Shown here: one piece after another, positions 48,330 to 57,184 of the stretch
How the letters are laid out: each line of letters opens with the position of its first letter
Position numbering within the stretch: position 1 is the stretch's first letter
Source of the DNA: DATBVX01 sp963695985
GTDB taxonomy: Bacteria > Pseudomonadota > Gammaproteobacteria > Steroidobacterales > Steroidobacteraceae
NCBI GenBank assembly: GCA_963695985.1
Contig: CAVOIC010000011.1
Location: forward strand, 124,001-188,000
Reading direction: 5' to 3'
DNA length: 64,000 nt
The notes under the pieces: generated by a model
Database searches by the model: none
Told to the model about the DNA's origin: nothing
The model's input: the letters and a program-made list of their open reading frames with translations, nothing else
Program-made: the position numbers and the translations under genes

Positions 48330-49186
48330 GACGTGCCGGCCTTATGGTCCGCGCGCGCCGCTGCTTCGATGCGTCTGGCAGGCACGGCGCGGCAGTGAAT
48401 CTCGCCGAGCTCACCGAAGCTCACGCGCGCACTCTGACCCGCACGGATCTGGTGAACGCCAGTCGTTGCGCCGGTCGAGATGAAGTCGCCGCGCTTCAAC
48501 GGATGCCCCATACGGGCGCAGCGCGTGAGCGCAAAGGCGAGGGCCGCGATCGGATCTCCGGGCACCGAGGCCGCACTTACTCGGCCGACGGATACACCTT
48601 CGATGAAGGTTTCCGAGGGTATGGAATGCAGCGGGCGGCCCTGCCAATTTGGAACCGCGGAACCAACTATAGCGCCCGAATTGTTGCCGAAATCAGAGAC
48701 AATTGCTAATGGACCCAGGTCATTGATGCTCAAAAGTGGGCTTCCGGCCGTCTCGACGCCCACGTGGAGCGCTGCGACCAGGGCCGCGGCTTCATCGCCG
48801 CTCCAGCGATTTTTCCCCTGCGGTGCGTCCTGCCCCAGACGGAAAATGAACTCCGCTTCGACCGCGGCGAAGCCCCCTTCGAACGCCGGAAAGTCAACGA
48901 CGCGATCGCCGGCCGCGATCCAGACCGCGTTACGAAACACCGGCCCGACGAGTCGCTCTTCGCCGAGTCGCTCCTTCCAGCCGGGCGCGAGCATCGCAAC
49001 TTTCCAGCCTGCAACCGCATCGGGCCAGCGTGCGATTGCGGCGGACTGCACCGCGTAGGCGGCGTCGAGATTGGCGGGCAGTGACCCCGGGAATTCGCGT
49101 AAGGACGTCGCGTTCAGACGTGCCTGCACGAAGCGATCGGCGATCGCCGCGGCTTGCCGTTGCGCATCTTGCTGGGCGCTATTCAT
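48323..49186 (-). CDS. Fumarylacetoacetate hydrolase-family protein (2-keto-4-pentenoate hydratase-like)
   Basis: 287 residues: RWPDAVAGWKVAMLAPGWKERLGEERLVGPVF, FEGGFAAVEAEFIFRLGQDAPQGKNRW, VGVETAGSPLLSINDLGPLAIVSDFGNNSGAIVGS and ALTRCARMGHPLKRGDFISTGATTGVHQIRAGQSARVSFG. These are the 2-keto-4-pentenoate hydratase/FAH blocks, with metal-binding Glu residues in EAEFIF and the VGVETA region. First gene of the dctP-dctQ-dctM operon, with a LacI-type operator 40 bases upstream, so it may act on a keto-acid made from uronates. Function unproven. Confidence 0.83.
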   Translation of the reverse strand: MNSAQQDAQRQAAAIADRFVQARLNATSLREFPGSLPANLDAAYAVQSAAIARWPDAVAGWKVAMLAPGWKERLGEERLVGPVFRNAVWIAAGDRVVDFPAFEGGFAAVEAEFIFRLGQDAPQGKNRWSGDEAAALVAALHVGVETAGSPLLSINDLGPLAIVSDFGNNSGAIVGSAVPNWQGRPLHSIPSETFIEGVSVGRVSAASVPGDPIAALAFALTRCARMGHPLKRGDFISTGATTGVHQIRAGQSARVSFGELGEIHCRAVPARRIEAAARADHKAGTSC

Positions 49187-49226
49187 CGCTGAAACGTGGC
49201 AATTTGGGGTCGCAAGTCTGTATATA

Positions 49227-49243
49227 GGAAACCGGTGTCATTT
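49227..49243 (+). promoter_or_regulatory. LacI-type operator between FAH/TRAP operon and pectate lyase
   Basis: GGAAACCGGTGTCATTT; its reverse complement reads AAATGACACCGGTTTCC, matching the TGACACCGGT sites at 25365, 53648 and 53682. It lies in the 114-base divergent region between the FAH gene (minus) and the pectate lyase gene (plus) and could control both. Confidence 0.65.
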
Positions 49244-49300
49244 ACAATTCAGCCACGGTGCTGATCGGCCGTCCGCGGCATAGTCACACGAGGTCATCGC

Positions 49301-50680
49301 ATGCAATCGCCAGTGCTCGTCGCGCTATCGCACAACCCCTCGCCGACTCCCTCTCATGCCTCGCGGCGATCGTGTGGCCGGCTCATGGCCGGCGCGGTAC
49401 TGGCATTCGGTTGCTGCTTCAGCAGCGCCATGGGTGCTTCCCCGGCGGAGCCTGCGGACCCGTCGCTGCTCGCCTTTCCGGGCGCGCTTGGCTGGGCCGC
49501 CCATACCCCTGGCGGTCGCGGCGGGGCGATCATCCGGGTCACGACGCTTGCGGGCAGTGGGCCGGGATCGTTCGTGGCTGCGGTCGAGACGCGAGGTCCG
49601 CGCATCATCGTTTTCGAAGTCGGCGGCATCATCGATCTCGACAAACAAACGGTCACCATCAGGGAACCCTTCGTCACGATCGCTGGCCAGACAGCGCCCT
49701 CGCCCGGCATCACCCTGATCCGTGGTGGCATGGACGTCGCGACTCACGACGTGGTCGTCCAACACCTCCGCGTGCGCACCGGAAGTGCCGGCGAAGCGCA
49801 CATGAGCGGGTGGGAAACCGATGCCCTGTCGACGATCGGCGGCGCCCATGACGTCATCATCGACCACTGCTCCTTCACCTGGGCGACTGATGAGAATCTC
49901 TCGGCCTCCGGGCCGCGCTTCACGGGCAAGACGCCCGATGACTGGCGCGCTGGCACCTCGCACCGGATCACCTTCAGCAACAATCTGGTCGCGGAGGGGC
50001 TGGCGGATTCGACGCACTCCAAGGGTGAGCACTCCAAGGGCTCGCTGATTCACGACAACGTCACGGACATCCTGATCGTCGGCAACCTCTACGCGCACAA
50101 CCTCGAGCGCAGCCCGCTCTTCAAGGGCGGGGTGCGCGGGGCCGTGATCAACAACCTGATCTATGACCCCGGCCAGAGGGCCGCACACTACAACCTGATC
50201 GCGGAGGAGTGGGGCGATCATGAGTACCAGACCGGCCGCATGACCCTGGTCGGCAATGTGCTGCGTGCCGGACCTTCCACACCTACGGATCTTGCGCTGC
50301 TCATGCTCGGCGGCTCCGGTGATCTCGAGTATTACGCGGCCGACAACGTTGCCGTCGATCGGCTGGGCAGGCCCCTGCCCGAGCTCGGTCGCTACACCAC
50401 TTCCAAGGCCCGGCTGATTCGACTGGAGCAATCGCCGCCCCTCCCCGAGGGCATCAAGCTCCTGCCGGCAGGCGACGTGCAGGATGCTGTGATCCGCAAC
50501 GTCGGCGCGCGTCCCTGGGACCGCGACCACACCGACAGCCGAATCCTGGCCGACACCATCGAAGGCCGCGGGCGCATCATCAACGATGAAAGGGAAGTGG
50601 GCGGCTACCCCAAGCAGGCCGCAACCCGCCAGGTGTTCGACCCGGCAGGCTGGGACCTGCGCTTCATGACCCGTCGATGA
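49301..50680 (+). CDS. Secreted pectate lyase-like protein (PL1-type)
   Basis: 459 residues. N-terminal signal region with RRSCGRLMAGAVLAFGCCFSSAMG. Right-handed beta-helix pectate-lyase pattern: AFPGALGWAAHTPGGRGGAIIRVTTLAGSGPGSFVAAVETRGPRIIVFEVGGIIDL, then IAGQTAPSPGITLIRGG, DVIIDHCSFTWATDENLS (calcium-binding and catalytic area) and the repeating VGNLYAHN/VVGNVLRAG turns. It cleaves polygalacturonate by beta-elimination, releasing 4,5-unsaturated oligouronides. ATG 49388 would shorten the N-terminus. Tail-to-tail with the TonB receptor (3 bases apart). Confidence 0.88.
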   Translation: MQSPVLVALSHNPSPTPSHASRRSCGRLMAGAVLAFGCCFSSAMGASPAEPADPSLLAFPGALGWAAHTPGGRGGAIIRVTTLAGSGPGSFVAAVETRGPRIIVFEVGGIIDLDKQTVTIREPFVTIAGQTAPSPGITLIRGGMDVATHDVVVQHLRVRTGSAGEAHMSGWETDALSTIGGAHDVIIDHCSFTWATDENLSASGPRFTGKTPDDWRAGTSHRITFSNNLVAEGLADSTHSKGEHSKGSLIHDNVTDILIVGNLYAHNLERSPLFKGGVRGAVINNLIYDPGQRAAHYNLIAEEWGDHEYQTGRMTLVGNVLRAGPSTPTDLALLMLGGSGDLEYYAADNVAVDRLGRPLPELGRYTTSKARLIRLEQSPPLPEGIKLLPAGDVQDAVIRNVGARPWDRDHTDSRILADTIEGRGRIINDEREVGGYPKQAATRQVFDPAGWDLRFMTRR

Positions 50681-50683
50681 ACC

Positions 50684-53605
50684 TCAGAACTTGAGGCGAG
50701 CGCCGAGGAAGTACTGCCGACCCTGGTGGTGGTAATACGAGAGCCGATCCGCGTCCTCCTGTACCCATTGATCGTCGAACTCGTCCGTCAGATTGAGGGC
50801 TTCGAGCGTGAACTCGAGGTAGTCGGTGGCCTTGAACGAGAGCTGCGCGTCGATGTTGAGTGTTTCCGCTGTGCCTTCGACGTCGTTACCGTTGCGGCCG
50901 GGCGCGGTCGTGAGGTAGGCGTCGCGGTAGGCGGCCGAAATGCGGGCGCCGAAGCGCGTGTTCTCGTAGTACAGCGTCGCGTTGTAGGCGTTCTTCGACA
51001 ATCCCAGCAGGTCGGTGACCAGCACCACGGCGCCCGTCGCGTCGACCAGCTTGATGTCCGATTCGACGTAGGTGTAGTTCAGGATCGCACCGAAGTTGTC
51101 GAAGGGCGCGGGCAGGAACTTGAAGGGCTGCTGGTAGGCCACCTCGAATCCCCGCAGCGGGCCACCCGGCGTGTTGGCAGGCAGGTTGAACTGCCAGCCC
51201 GCAAGGCAGGTGGCGGGATCAGGAATCGCTGTGCCGCACGAGTTGATTGCGACGCTGTCCGGGAGGCCGAGCGGGTTGTTCGAGAAGTCGTCGGTGAAGC
51301 GCACCGTCTGCACGAAACTCTTGATGTCCTTGTAGAAGAGCGCCAGCGACAGGATCGATTCCGGCCGGAAGTACCACTCGAACGCGAGGTCATAGGAATG
51401 AGCGCGGAACGGATCGAGGTCGGGGTTGCCCGCCGTCACCGTCTTGTTATTGCCCGCAATGTTGACCGCAGCGCCCGGGTTGAGGTTGGTAAGTCCGGCC
51501 CGAGTCATGACTCGCGCTGCGCCGCCACGGATCAGGAAATTGTTGGTGAGTTCGTAAACCAAGTTCAACGACGGCAGCGTGTCGTTGTACGAGCGCTCAA
51601 CAGTCGCGCGCAGGGGCGCGCCGGCGGTAAACGTATAACCGGTCGACTTCTGCTTCGTTTGCACGTAGCGGATCCCGAGATTGCCGCGCAGCGCGTGCTC
51701 CCCCAGCGTGGCGTCGAAGTCCATCTGCACATATCCACCCTGGTCCTTCTCCTCAACTTCGAAGTTGCTGCCGAGCACGGGCTCGATGCCCACGCGCCAG
51801 AGCGACTCGTCCTTGAGGCCGAACAGGCCGTTGGCCGTCGTCACGTCCGGGATGAGCCAGGTCGTGATGCTGCCTGAGGGCAGATCCAGGCCCTTGTTGT
51901 CCAGCGTGGTGAGCTTGCTGTAGTTGGCGACCGGGGTCGCTGCGACGTTGGCCGGTATCACTGCTTCCTGGTTGGCGAGCGTGCCGTTGGAACGCTGCTC
52001 GGAAGTGGTCTTGAAGACGTACTTCTTGTACTGCGGCCCGACCTTGAAGCCGATTGTGTCGCTCGGCTTGAAGCCCAGGTCGATCTGACCCGTAGTGAAG
52101 TCGTTGAGGCTGCTCTGCGGACGCAACCGGATCTGCGTCAGCGCCCACGTGGCGGGGCTTGTCACATCGACCCCGCCATAGGTAATCAGCGGGATCCGGT
52201 CATTGGCACGGAAGTCGTAGGAATAGCCGTCGACATCGGTGCGGTCGAAGAGCAGCGTCGTCTGCACCGGGTTGTTGTGATCCGCCTCAGAAAAGCCGAC
52301 GTACTCGTGCAGGCTCCAGACGCCGCCAAAGCCCTGTGTTCCTTCCAGCGACACCTGCGCAAACTTGGTTCGCAGCTCATCGAAGCGCGCTTCGGAGCGG
52401 ATGTCGACGTCCTGAAACACGCCGTACACCAGCGAGTTGTGGCTGTCGATCTCGGCCGCGACCGGGTTGACATTGTTGATGGCGGCCGCGCCGTTGGTGC
52501 TGAACACCGGCGCCTCGAGAAACTGCTCCTGGCGCTCCGCCTGGTACAGCGCATACAGGCCGTCGAGCGTGAACAGCATGCTTTCGGTCGGCTGCCACTG
52601 CACGGAGCCCGTGAGGCCAAGGCGCTCCTGCGAGTGCACATACTTGTCGAAGCGCGGGATGCGCGGGTGAAACCCGCGGTTGATGGCGTCGTAAGAGGGC
52701 GCAGACGCGTAGGCCGGGTCGAGCGCGCCGAAGCAGGCCGCGGGCAGCATCGGTACCAGGCACGCGCCACCGGCGGTCGAAGCGTCCGACTGTTGCCAGC
52801 GCACCGTGCTCGAGCCCTCGTCGAAAAGGTCGCGTTCGGTGTAGGCCGCGGAGAACAGTGCGCCAAACTTGCCCTCGGCCCAAGTATCGCTCATCAGCAG
52901 CGCCACGCGCGGGCTGAAATCGTCGGAGATGTCGTTGTAGCCGCCTTCGATTGAAGTGGCGAAGGTGAGACCCTTGAAGTCGAAGGGGCGCCCTGTTCGC
53001 AGATCGACCGTCGCGCCCAGCGACCCTTCCTCGATTTCCGCGGACGCGGTCTTGCGTACCGTGACGGTGTTGAAGAGCTCCGCGGCAAAAGTGTTGAAAT
53101 CGAAGCTGCGGTTGCGGTTCGTGCCGCCTGCGGCGTCGGTGCCGCCATTGGCGCTCATCGCTTCCATCCCGTTGATGCGCACGCGCGTGAACTGCGGTCC
53201 GAGGCCGCGCACCGAGATCTGGCGGCCTTCGCCGGCGTCGCGCGCGATCGACACGCCCGGCACCCGCTGCAGCGCTTCCGCGAGATTGAGATCGGGGAAG
53301 TCGGCGATGTCTTCGGCGACGATCACATCGACGGAGCCCGCCGCGGCGCGCTTCTGTTCGAGCGAGACCGCGAGACTCTGGCGGTAGGCCGTCACGACAA
53401 CCTCGCCGAGCGATTGCGAGCCCGTGCCTGCAGTGGTCTGCGGCGCGGGAGCGGCGGCATCGGCCTGCGGGCTCGCTGACGCGGCGGCTATATCGGTTGA
53501 TTGATCGGCGGCGAACGCCCATGGAGAGCACAGCAGAGCGGTAACGAAACCCGTCAGCCCGCGGCGCAGCGCCGGGCCAAGATTCGGCTGCAACATTTCA
53601 GTCAT
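50684..53605 (-). CDS. TonB-dependent receptor (oligouronide uptake candidate)
   Basis: 973 residues (970 from ATG 53596, which has GAGGGGG nine bases upstream, better placed than for ATG 53605). Signal peptide (TGFVTALLCSPWAFA), a TonB-box region followed by the plug domain (LGEVVVTAYRQSL, SVDVIVAEDIADFPDLNLAEALQRVPGVSIARDAGEGRQISVRGLGPQFTRVRINGMEA), then a 22-strand barrel of the TonB-dependent family ending in YFLGARLKF. Substrate inferred from context: two LacI-type operators upstream and a convergent pectate lyase gene suggest pectic oligosaccharides. Confidence 0.93.
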   Translation of the reverse strand: MTEMLQPNLGPALRRGLTGFVTALLCSPWAFAADQSTDIAAASASPQADAAAPAPQTTAGTGSQSLGEVVVTAYRQSLAVSLEQKRAAAGSVDVIVAEDIADFPDLNLAEALQRVPGVSIARDAGEGRQISVRGLGPQFTRVRINGMEAMSANGGTDAAGGTNRNRSFDFNTFAAELFNTVTVRKTASAEIEEGSLGATVDLRTGRPFDFKGLTFATSIEGGYNDISDDFSPRVALLMSDTWAEGKFGALFSAAYTERDLFDEGSSTVRWQQSDASTAGGACLVPMLPAACFGALDPAYASAPSYDAINRGFHPRIPRFDKYVHSQERLGLTGSVQWQPTESMLFTLDGLYALYQAERQEQFLEAPVFSTNGAAAINNVNPVAAEIDSHNSLVYGVFQDVDIRSEARFDELRTKFAQVSLEGTQGFGGVWSLHEYVGFSEADHNNPVQTTLLFDRTDVDGYSYDFRANDRIPLITYGGVDVTSPATWALTQIRLRPQSSLNDFTTGQIDLGFKPSDTIGFKVGPQYKKYVFKTTSEQRSNGTLANQEAVIPANVAATPVANYSKLTTLDNKGLDLPSGSITTWLIPDVTTANGLFGLKDESLWRVGIEPVLGSNFEVEEKDQGGYVQMDFDATLGEHALRGNLGIRYVQTKQKSTGYTFTAGAPLRATVERSYNDTLPSLNLVYELTNNFLIRGGAARVMTRAGLTNLNPGAAVNIAGNNKTVTAGNPDLDPFRAHSYDLAFEWYFRPESILSLALFYKDIKSFVQTVRFTDDFSNNPLGLPDSVAINSCGTAIPDPATCLAGWQFNLPANTPGGPLRGFEVAYQQPFKFLPAPFDNFGAILNYTYVESDIKLVDATGAVVLVTDLLGLSKNAYNATLYYENTRFGARISAAYRDAYLTTAPGRNGNDVEGTAETLNIDAQLSFKATDYLEFTLEALNLTDEFDDQWVQEDADRLSYYHHQGRQYFLGARLKF

Positions 53606-53646
53606 CCCCCTCGTTGCGCAAATCGGCCAGTACACCCTTGCGATTT

Positions 53647-53664
53647 CTGACACCGGTGGCATTT
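53647..53664 (-). promoter_or_regulatory. LacI-type operator 1 upstream of TonB receptor
   Basis: TGACACCGGTGGCA (53648-53661), same core as the other three sites. Centre is 34 bp from operator 2. Located 43 bases upstream of the receptor start. Confidence 0.65.
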
Positions 53665-53678
53665 CTGCACGCCGCAGA

Positions 53679-53697
53679 AAATGACACCGGTAGCATT
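53679..53697 (-). promoter_or_regulatory. LacI-type operator 2 upstream of TonB receptor
   Basis: TGACACCGGTAGCA (53682-53695), flanked by AAA and TTC. Tandem with operator 1; two sites 34 bp apart allow cooperative repression or looping. Confidence 0.65.
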
Positions 53698-53752
53698 CGC
53701 GAGGCTATCAGAGGATCAGGCTCGGCTGCAATACGTCGTGCGCACGCAACAG

Positions 53753-54823
53753 TTACTGGGACGGGCGGCAAACGAGCAGCCGGGGATCCAGCACCGCCCC
53801 GAGCAGAAAGCCGTCTTTCGTGGGTGCCGCGACGCTGCCCGCAGAGAGTTCGTCGCCGAGATTGAGGTAGACCTCGCCCAGGCGCTGCTGGGTCAGCGGG
53901 TCCGCCGCGACACGCAGCACCTGAGTCGCGACCCGCTGCCGTGGCTCGCGCAGGTGGTGCACGAACTCGAGCATGTTCGGGTGCGCAGCGATCCAGAAGG
54001 CGCCATCTTCCGCGACGTCGAGACGATCCGGTGTGCTGTAGATGTTGACGTCCTCGACGGGCGTCAGGTCGCCATTGGCTGAATCGCGTGCGTACACGCG
54101 CACGCTGCGGCCACCAGCCTGGCCCACGTAGATGCGCCCGCCATCCGCGCTCGCGGCGATCCCGGCACCGCCCGCCACGGCATCGTCGATCACGCGCATG
54201 GCGCTGCCGTCGTAGTAGACCAGGCTCGACAGGGCGCGGCCGAATGCCCGCTCAGTCAGGCGTTCGAGCCCGCTGCGCGCCCCCGAGTCGTTGGTCACGT
54301 AGAACTGGCGCGCGCCGACCGCGATGATCGAATGCGGGCTGAAGAGCAGCGGATTGTGCAGCGTCTCGCGATACGCGAAGTGCCCATCGTCCGTGCGCGA
54401 GAAGATTTCCACCGTATGCGGCGCATCCGCTGGGTCGCTCAGCGCGAAGAGCCATTGCTGGCCGTCAGGAGCGGTGTAGAGGCTGATGCCGCGCGGACGA
54501 AATCCTGTCGGTGCATCGCTCAGCGCGGGTGCGGGGACCAGCGGACTCGAAGCCAGATCCAGGCGAAGGATGGTGCCGCCCACTTCCTTGCCTTCGAGAA
54601 GCGCGCGGCGATCGAGCACGGAAAGGTAAGCCGTGTGAGTGCCGCGATCGACACGGATGTCCGCGGTGCTCCCGGGAAGCGACAGCCGCTCACACGTGCC
54701 GGCGAAATGGGGCGACAGGTGAACGAAGGCGCCGGCGCGGTTGAGCAGAAAAATCGCGGCTGCGGCGGAGGCGACAACCAGCAGCACGATGCTGGTCACG
54801 ATCCCCCTCAGGAGTCTGGACAT
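53753..54823 (-). CDS. Arylesterase/paraoxonase-like membrane-anchored protein
   Basis: 356 residues with one N-terminal hydrophobic anchor (IVTSIVLLVVASAAAAIFLLN) and a six-bladed propeller-type soluble domain: TGFRPRGISLYTAPDGQQWLFALSDP, NPLLFSPHSIIAVGARQFYVTNDSGA, GGAGIAASADGGRIYVGQAGGRSVRVY, STPDRLDVAEDGAFWIAAHPN. The RPRGI, FSPHSI, YVTND and TPDRLDVAEDG repeats resemble the SMP-30/paraoxonase group that binds calcium and hydrolyses lactones or esters. Activity not provable here. Confidence 0.78.
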   Translation of the reverse strand: MSRLLRGIVTSIVLLVVASAAAAIFLLNRAGAFVHLSPHFAGTCERLSLPGSTADIRVDRGTHTAYLSVLDRRALLEGKEVGGTILRLDLASSPLVPAPALSDAPTGFRPRGISLYTAPDGQQWLFALSDPADAPHTVEIFSRTDDGHFAYRETLHNPLLFSPHSIIAVGARQFYVTNDSGARSGLERLTERAFGRALSSLVYYDGSAMRVIDDAVAGGAGIAASADGGRIYVGQAGGRSVRVYARDSANGDLTPVEDVNIYSTPDRLDVAEDGAFWIAAHPNMLEFVHHLREPRQRVATQVLRVAADPLTQQRLGEVYLNLGDELSAGSVAAPTKDGFLLGAVLDPRLLVCRPSQ

Positions 54824-54921
54824 CGCGTGGACTCGCTCTGCTTACGGCACGGCACCCGTGAATATGTCAGAAGTCCGTTGCCCGACTCAAAAAGCGCACG
54901 GCGAGCGCGAAAACTGGGCAG

Positions 54922-54950
54922 TTGACTCGTGAATCCCGTCACCCTATTGG
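54922..54950 (+). promoter_or_regulatory. Weak sigma70-like promoter before the protease gene
   Basis: TTGACT (54922-54927), 17 bases, then TATTGG (54945-54950), in the 245-base gap before the gene at 55069. The -10 matches the consensus at only four positions, so this is tentative. Confidence 0.3.
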
Positions 54951-55068
54951 CGATCGCGGTGGCGGCCGGCGACGGGATCTGGTGCCATACGGCGGCGGAA
55001 GTCTGATAGCTAGAAGAACCGGGATTCCGAACAACAAGAACTGCCGCAGATGACGGCAGGGGCAACCG

Positions 55069-56739
55069 ATGCGTTTTCATTGGTTTTCCTCGATTACGCT
55101 CCTCTTACTTTTGCCCGCCTGTGGTGCAGCCGGCGATCTGCATATCCGTTATGCCGAGCCGATCAGCCTGCAGGCGGGCCCCACTTCGCAGACGACGTCC
55201 TCTCGGTCCCTGACATCCGGAGGCCGTCTGTCCTTTCAGGCCTACGGTCGCCAGTTCGATCTCACGCTCGAGTCCAATGCGCGCCTCATCCGTGCGCGGG
55301 CGGCTGAACTGCGCAGCTCACCGGCCTACGAACTCCTGCGCGGGCGCGTGGAAGGCTTGCCAGGCTCCTGGGTGCGCCTCACTCGCATCGGTGTGGAGCT
55401 GCATGGCGCCATCTGGGATGGCAACGAGCTCTACACCGTCGAGCCGGCACGCGTCGTGAACCGCTTTGCCGTCAATCGTCTGGCTATCGACGGCTCGGCT
55501 CCGGTCGTCTATCGGCTCTCCGATACCGATGCGGCATCGAGCCCCATGTCGTGCGGTGCGACGGTGCCGGACGGCAGGCGCAGCGCGCTGTCCGCGTATC
55601 AGTCACTGTTAGGCGAGCTCGGAACGGACCCGATGTTCACACCGACCACGACGGGCGGCGAGCTCGACATCGCGGTGATCGCCGACTACGAGTTCTATCG
55701 CACGCATAGCACCAACACCGAAGCCGAGCTGCTCGCGCGCATGAACATTGTCGACGGTATCTTCAGCGGTCAGCTCGGCGTCAGCATCGTCGTGACACAG
55801 CTCAAGATCTTTACCACCTCGAGTGAGCCCTTCACCACCGACACGGGCTCCGATCTCCTCGACGAAGTGGTTCGCTATCGAAGCAACTCGCCGACACTGC
55901 GTGGCGCTGGACTTGCGCACCTGATCACCGGCCGTGACATCGTCGGCAACATGGCCGGCATCGCGTATGTCGGCACGGTGTGCGACACGGCGCACGGCGT
56001 CGGCATCAGCGAAGGCCGTTTCGACCTCACTACCACCGCACTCATCGCCGCGCACGAGATCGGGCACAACTTCGGCGCTACCCACGATGGCGAGGCGGGC
56101 ACGCCATGCGCGAGCACCGCTCCGGCTTACCTGATGGCGGCACAGATCAATGGCAGCAACACCTTTTCGCAATGCAGCCTCGACCACATGCGGCCCACCG
56201 TCGCACGCGCGAGCTGCATCACGCTCGCGCGTGTCGCCGATGCCTCGATTGCCGACACGCCTGCCGTGATCAGGGGCACGGCGGGGACGGCCGTGAACCT
56301 GCCGGTCGAGGTGAGCTCGGTGGGCTCGGCACAGTTGAATAGCGTCGTGGTATCGATTTCGCTGCCAGCGCCGGTCGCAGTCGATTCAGTAACCGTTCCC
56401 GGCGGGAGCTGTGCGACCGGCGCGGGAGGCGCGACCTGTGAGCTCGGCACGATCGAGGTGGGCGGCTGGCGACGCGTGAGCGTCGAGGTGCGTGCGCCGA
56501 GCGCCGGCACCTTCGCGAGCACCGTGAGCGTCAGCACGCCGAACGACATCAACGCCGCGAATGATCAGCGCGTGATCTCTCTGGTCGTCAACCCGGCATC
56601 GCCGGCGGGCGCGTCGGGCGGCGGCGGCAGTGGCGTCGCCAGCGGCCAAGGCGACACTGGTGGCGGCGGCGCCACGGAAGTCGGCCTGCTGTTGGTGCTA
56701 TGCGCCGCGCTGCGACGCCGAGCCAGGACCGGCACCTGA
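55069..56739 (+). CDS. Exported reprolysin-like (M12) metalloprotease with GlyGly-CTERM-like tail
   Basis: 556 residues. Signal peptide (SSITLLLLLPACGAAG; a Cys after LLPA also allows lipoprotein reading), a propeptide-like region, then a metzincin domain with zinc site HEIGHNFGATHD and Met-turn YLMAAQ. C-terminal half has a Ig/DUF11-like beta domain (ADASIADTPAVIRGTAGTAVNLPVEVSS). The ending is a Gly-rich linker (ASGGGGSGVASGQGDTGGGG), a hydrophobic helix (EVGLLLVLCAAL) and a basic tail (RRRART), the layout of GlyGly-CTERM/rhombosortase substrates. RBS AGGGG precedes ATG 55069. Confidence 0.85.
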   Translation: MRFHWFSSITLLLLLPACGAAGDLHIRYAEPISLQAGPTSQTTSSRSLTSGGRLSFQAYGRQFDLTLESNARLIRARAAELRSSPAYELLRGRVEGLPGSWVRLTRIGVELHGAIWDGNELYTVEPARVVNRFAVNRLAIDGSAPVVYRLSDTDAASSPMSCGATVPDGRRSALSAYQSLLGELGTDPMFTPTTTGGELDIAVIADYEFYRTHSTNTEAELLARMNIVDGIFSGQLGVSIVVTQLKIFTTSSEPFTTDTGSDLLDEVVRYRSNSPTLRGAGLAHLITGRDIVGNMAGIAYVGTVCDTAHGVGISEGRFDLTTTALIAAHEIGHNFGATHDGEAGTPCASTAPAYLMAAQINGSNTFSQCSLDHMRPTVARASCITLARVADASIADTPAVIRGTAGTAVNLPVEVSSVGSAQLNSVVVSISLPAPVAVDSVTVPGGSCATGAGGATCELGTIEVGGWRRVSVEVRAPSAGTFASTVSVSTPNDINAANDQRVISLVVNPASPAGASGGGGSGVASGQGDTGGGGATEVGLLLVLCAALRRRARTGT

Positions 56740-56837
56740 ACGCGTGCAGCGGCTGGAGGCAAACGGCGCAACTTGTCGAGTCGACGCTCGATTGCCGTAG
56801 AATGGCGTCCTGACCCCGCACTCCCGGCGCACCTCAC

Positions 56838-57137
56838 ATGGATCCCACAGAACAATTTTTTGACGATGCCTTCGGCAAGACCGTGGAGCTGGGCAACCGC
56901 CTCGCGGAGAAGCACGACAACGCCGACCTGTGGGATATCGCGGACGGTCTGCTTGCCGGCGCCATCCAGTACTGGCTGTACGCGCGCCAGCCGTGCGGTA
57001 ATCCGCGCTGCGAGGAGTGTCAGCCGATCAGCACCGCGGAAGGACGTTTGAGCGAGCTGCGGCGCCTGGCGGCACAGTTTGCCGAAGAGAGCGAGTACTA
57101 CCACTCCCCGTCCGACTCGAACGTCGGGCGCGCCTGA
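56838..57137 (+). CDS. Hypothetical small acidic protein with Cys cluster
   Basis: 99 residues, soluble, acidic: DPTEQFFDDAFGKTVELGNRLAEKHDNADLWDIADGLLAGAIQYWLYARQPCGNPRCEECQPISTAEGRLSELRRLAAQFAEESEYYHSP. The CGNPRCEEC triad of Cys could bind metal. I do not recognise a family. GTG or another start is not needed: ATG 56838 begins a coherent frame. Stand-alone between the protease and pirin genes, on the plus strand. Confidence 0.6.
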   Translation: MDPTEQFFDDAFGKTVELGNRLAEKHDNADLWDIADGLLAGAIQYWLYARQPCGNPRCEECQPISTAEGRLSELRRLAAQFAEESEYYHSPSDSNVGRA

Positions 57138-57184
57138 GCGCCAGACCCGCAACCTGATTCCATCGCGGTCGCGCGCTGCGCGCG

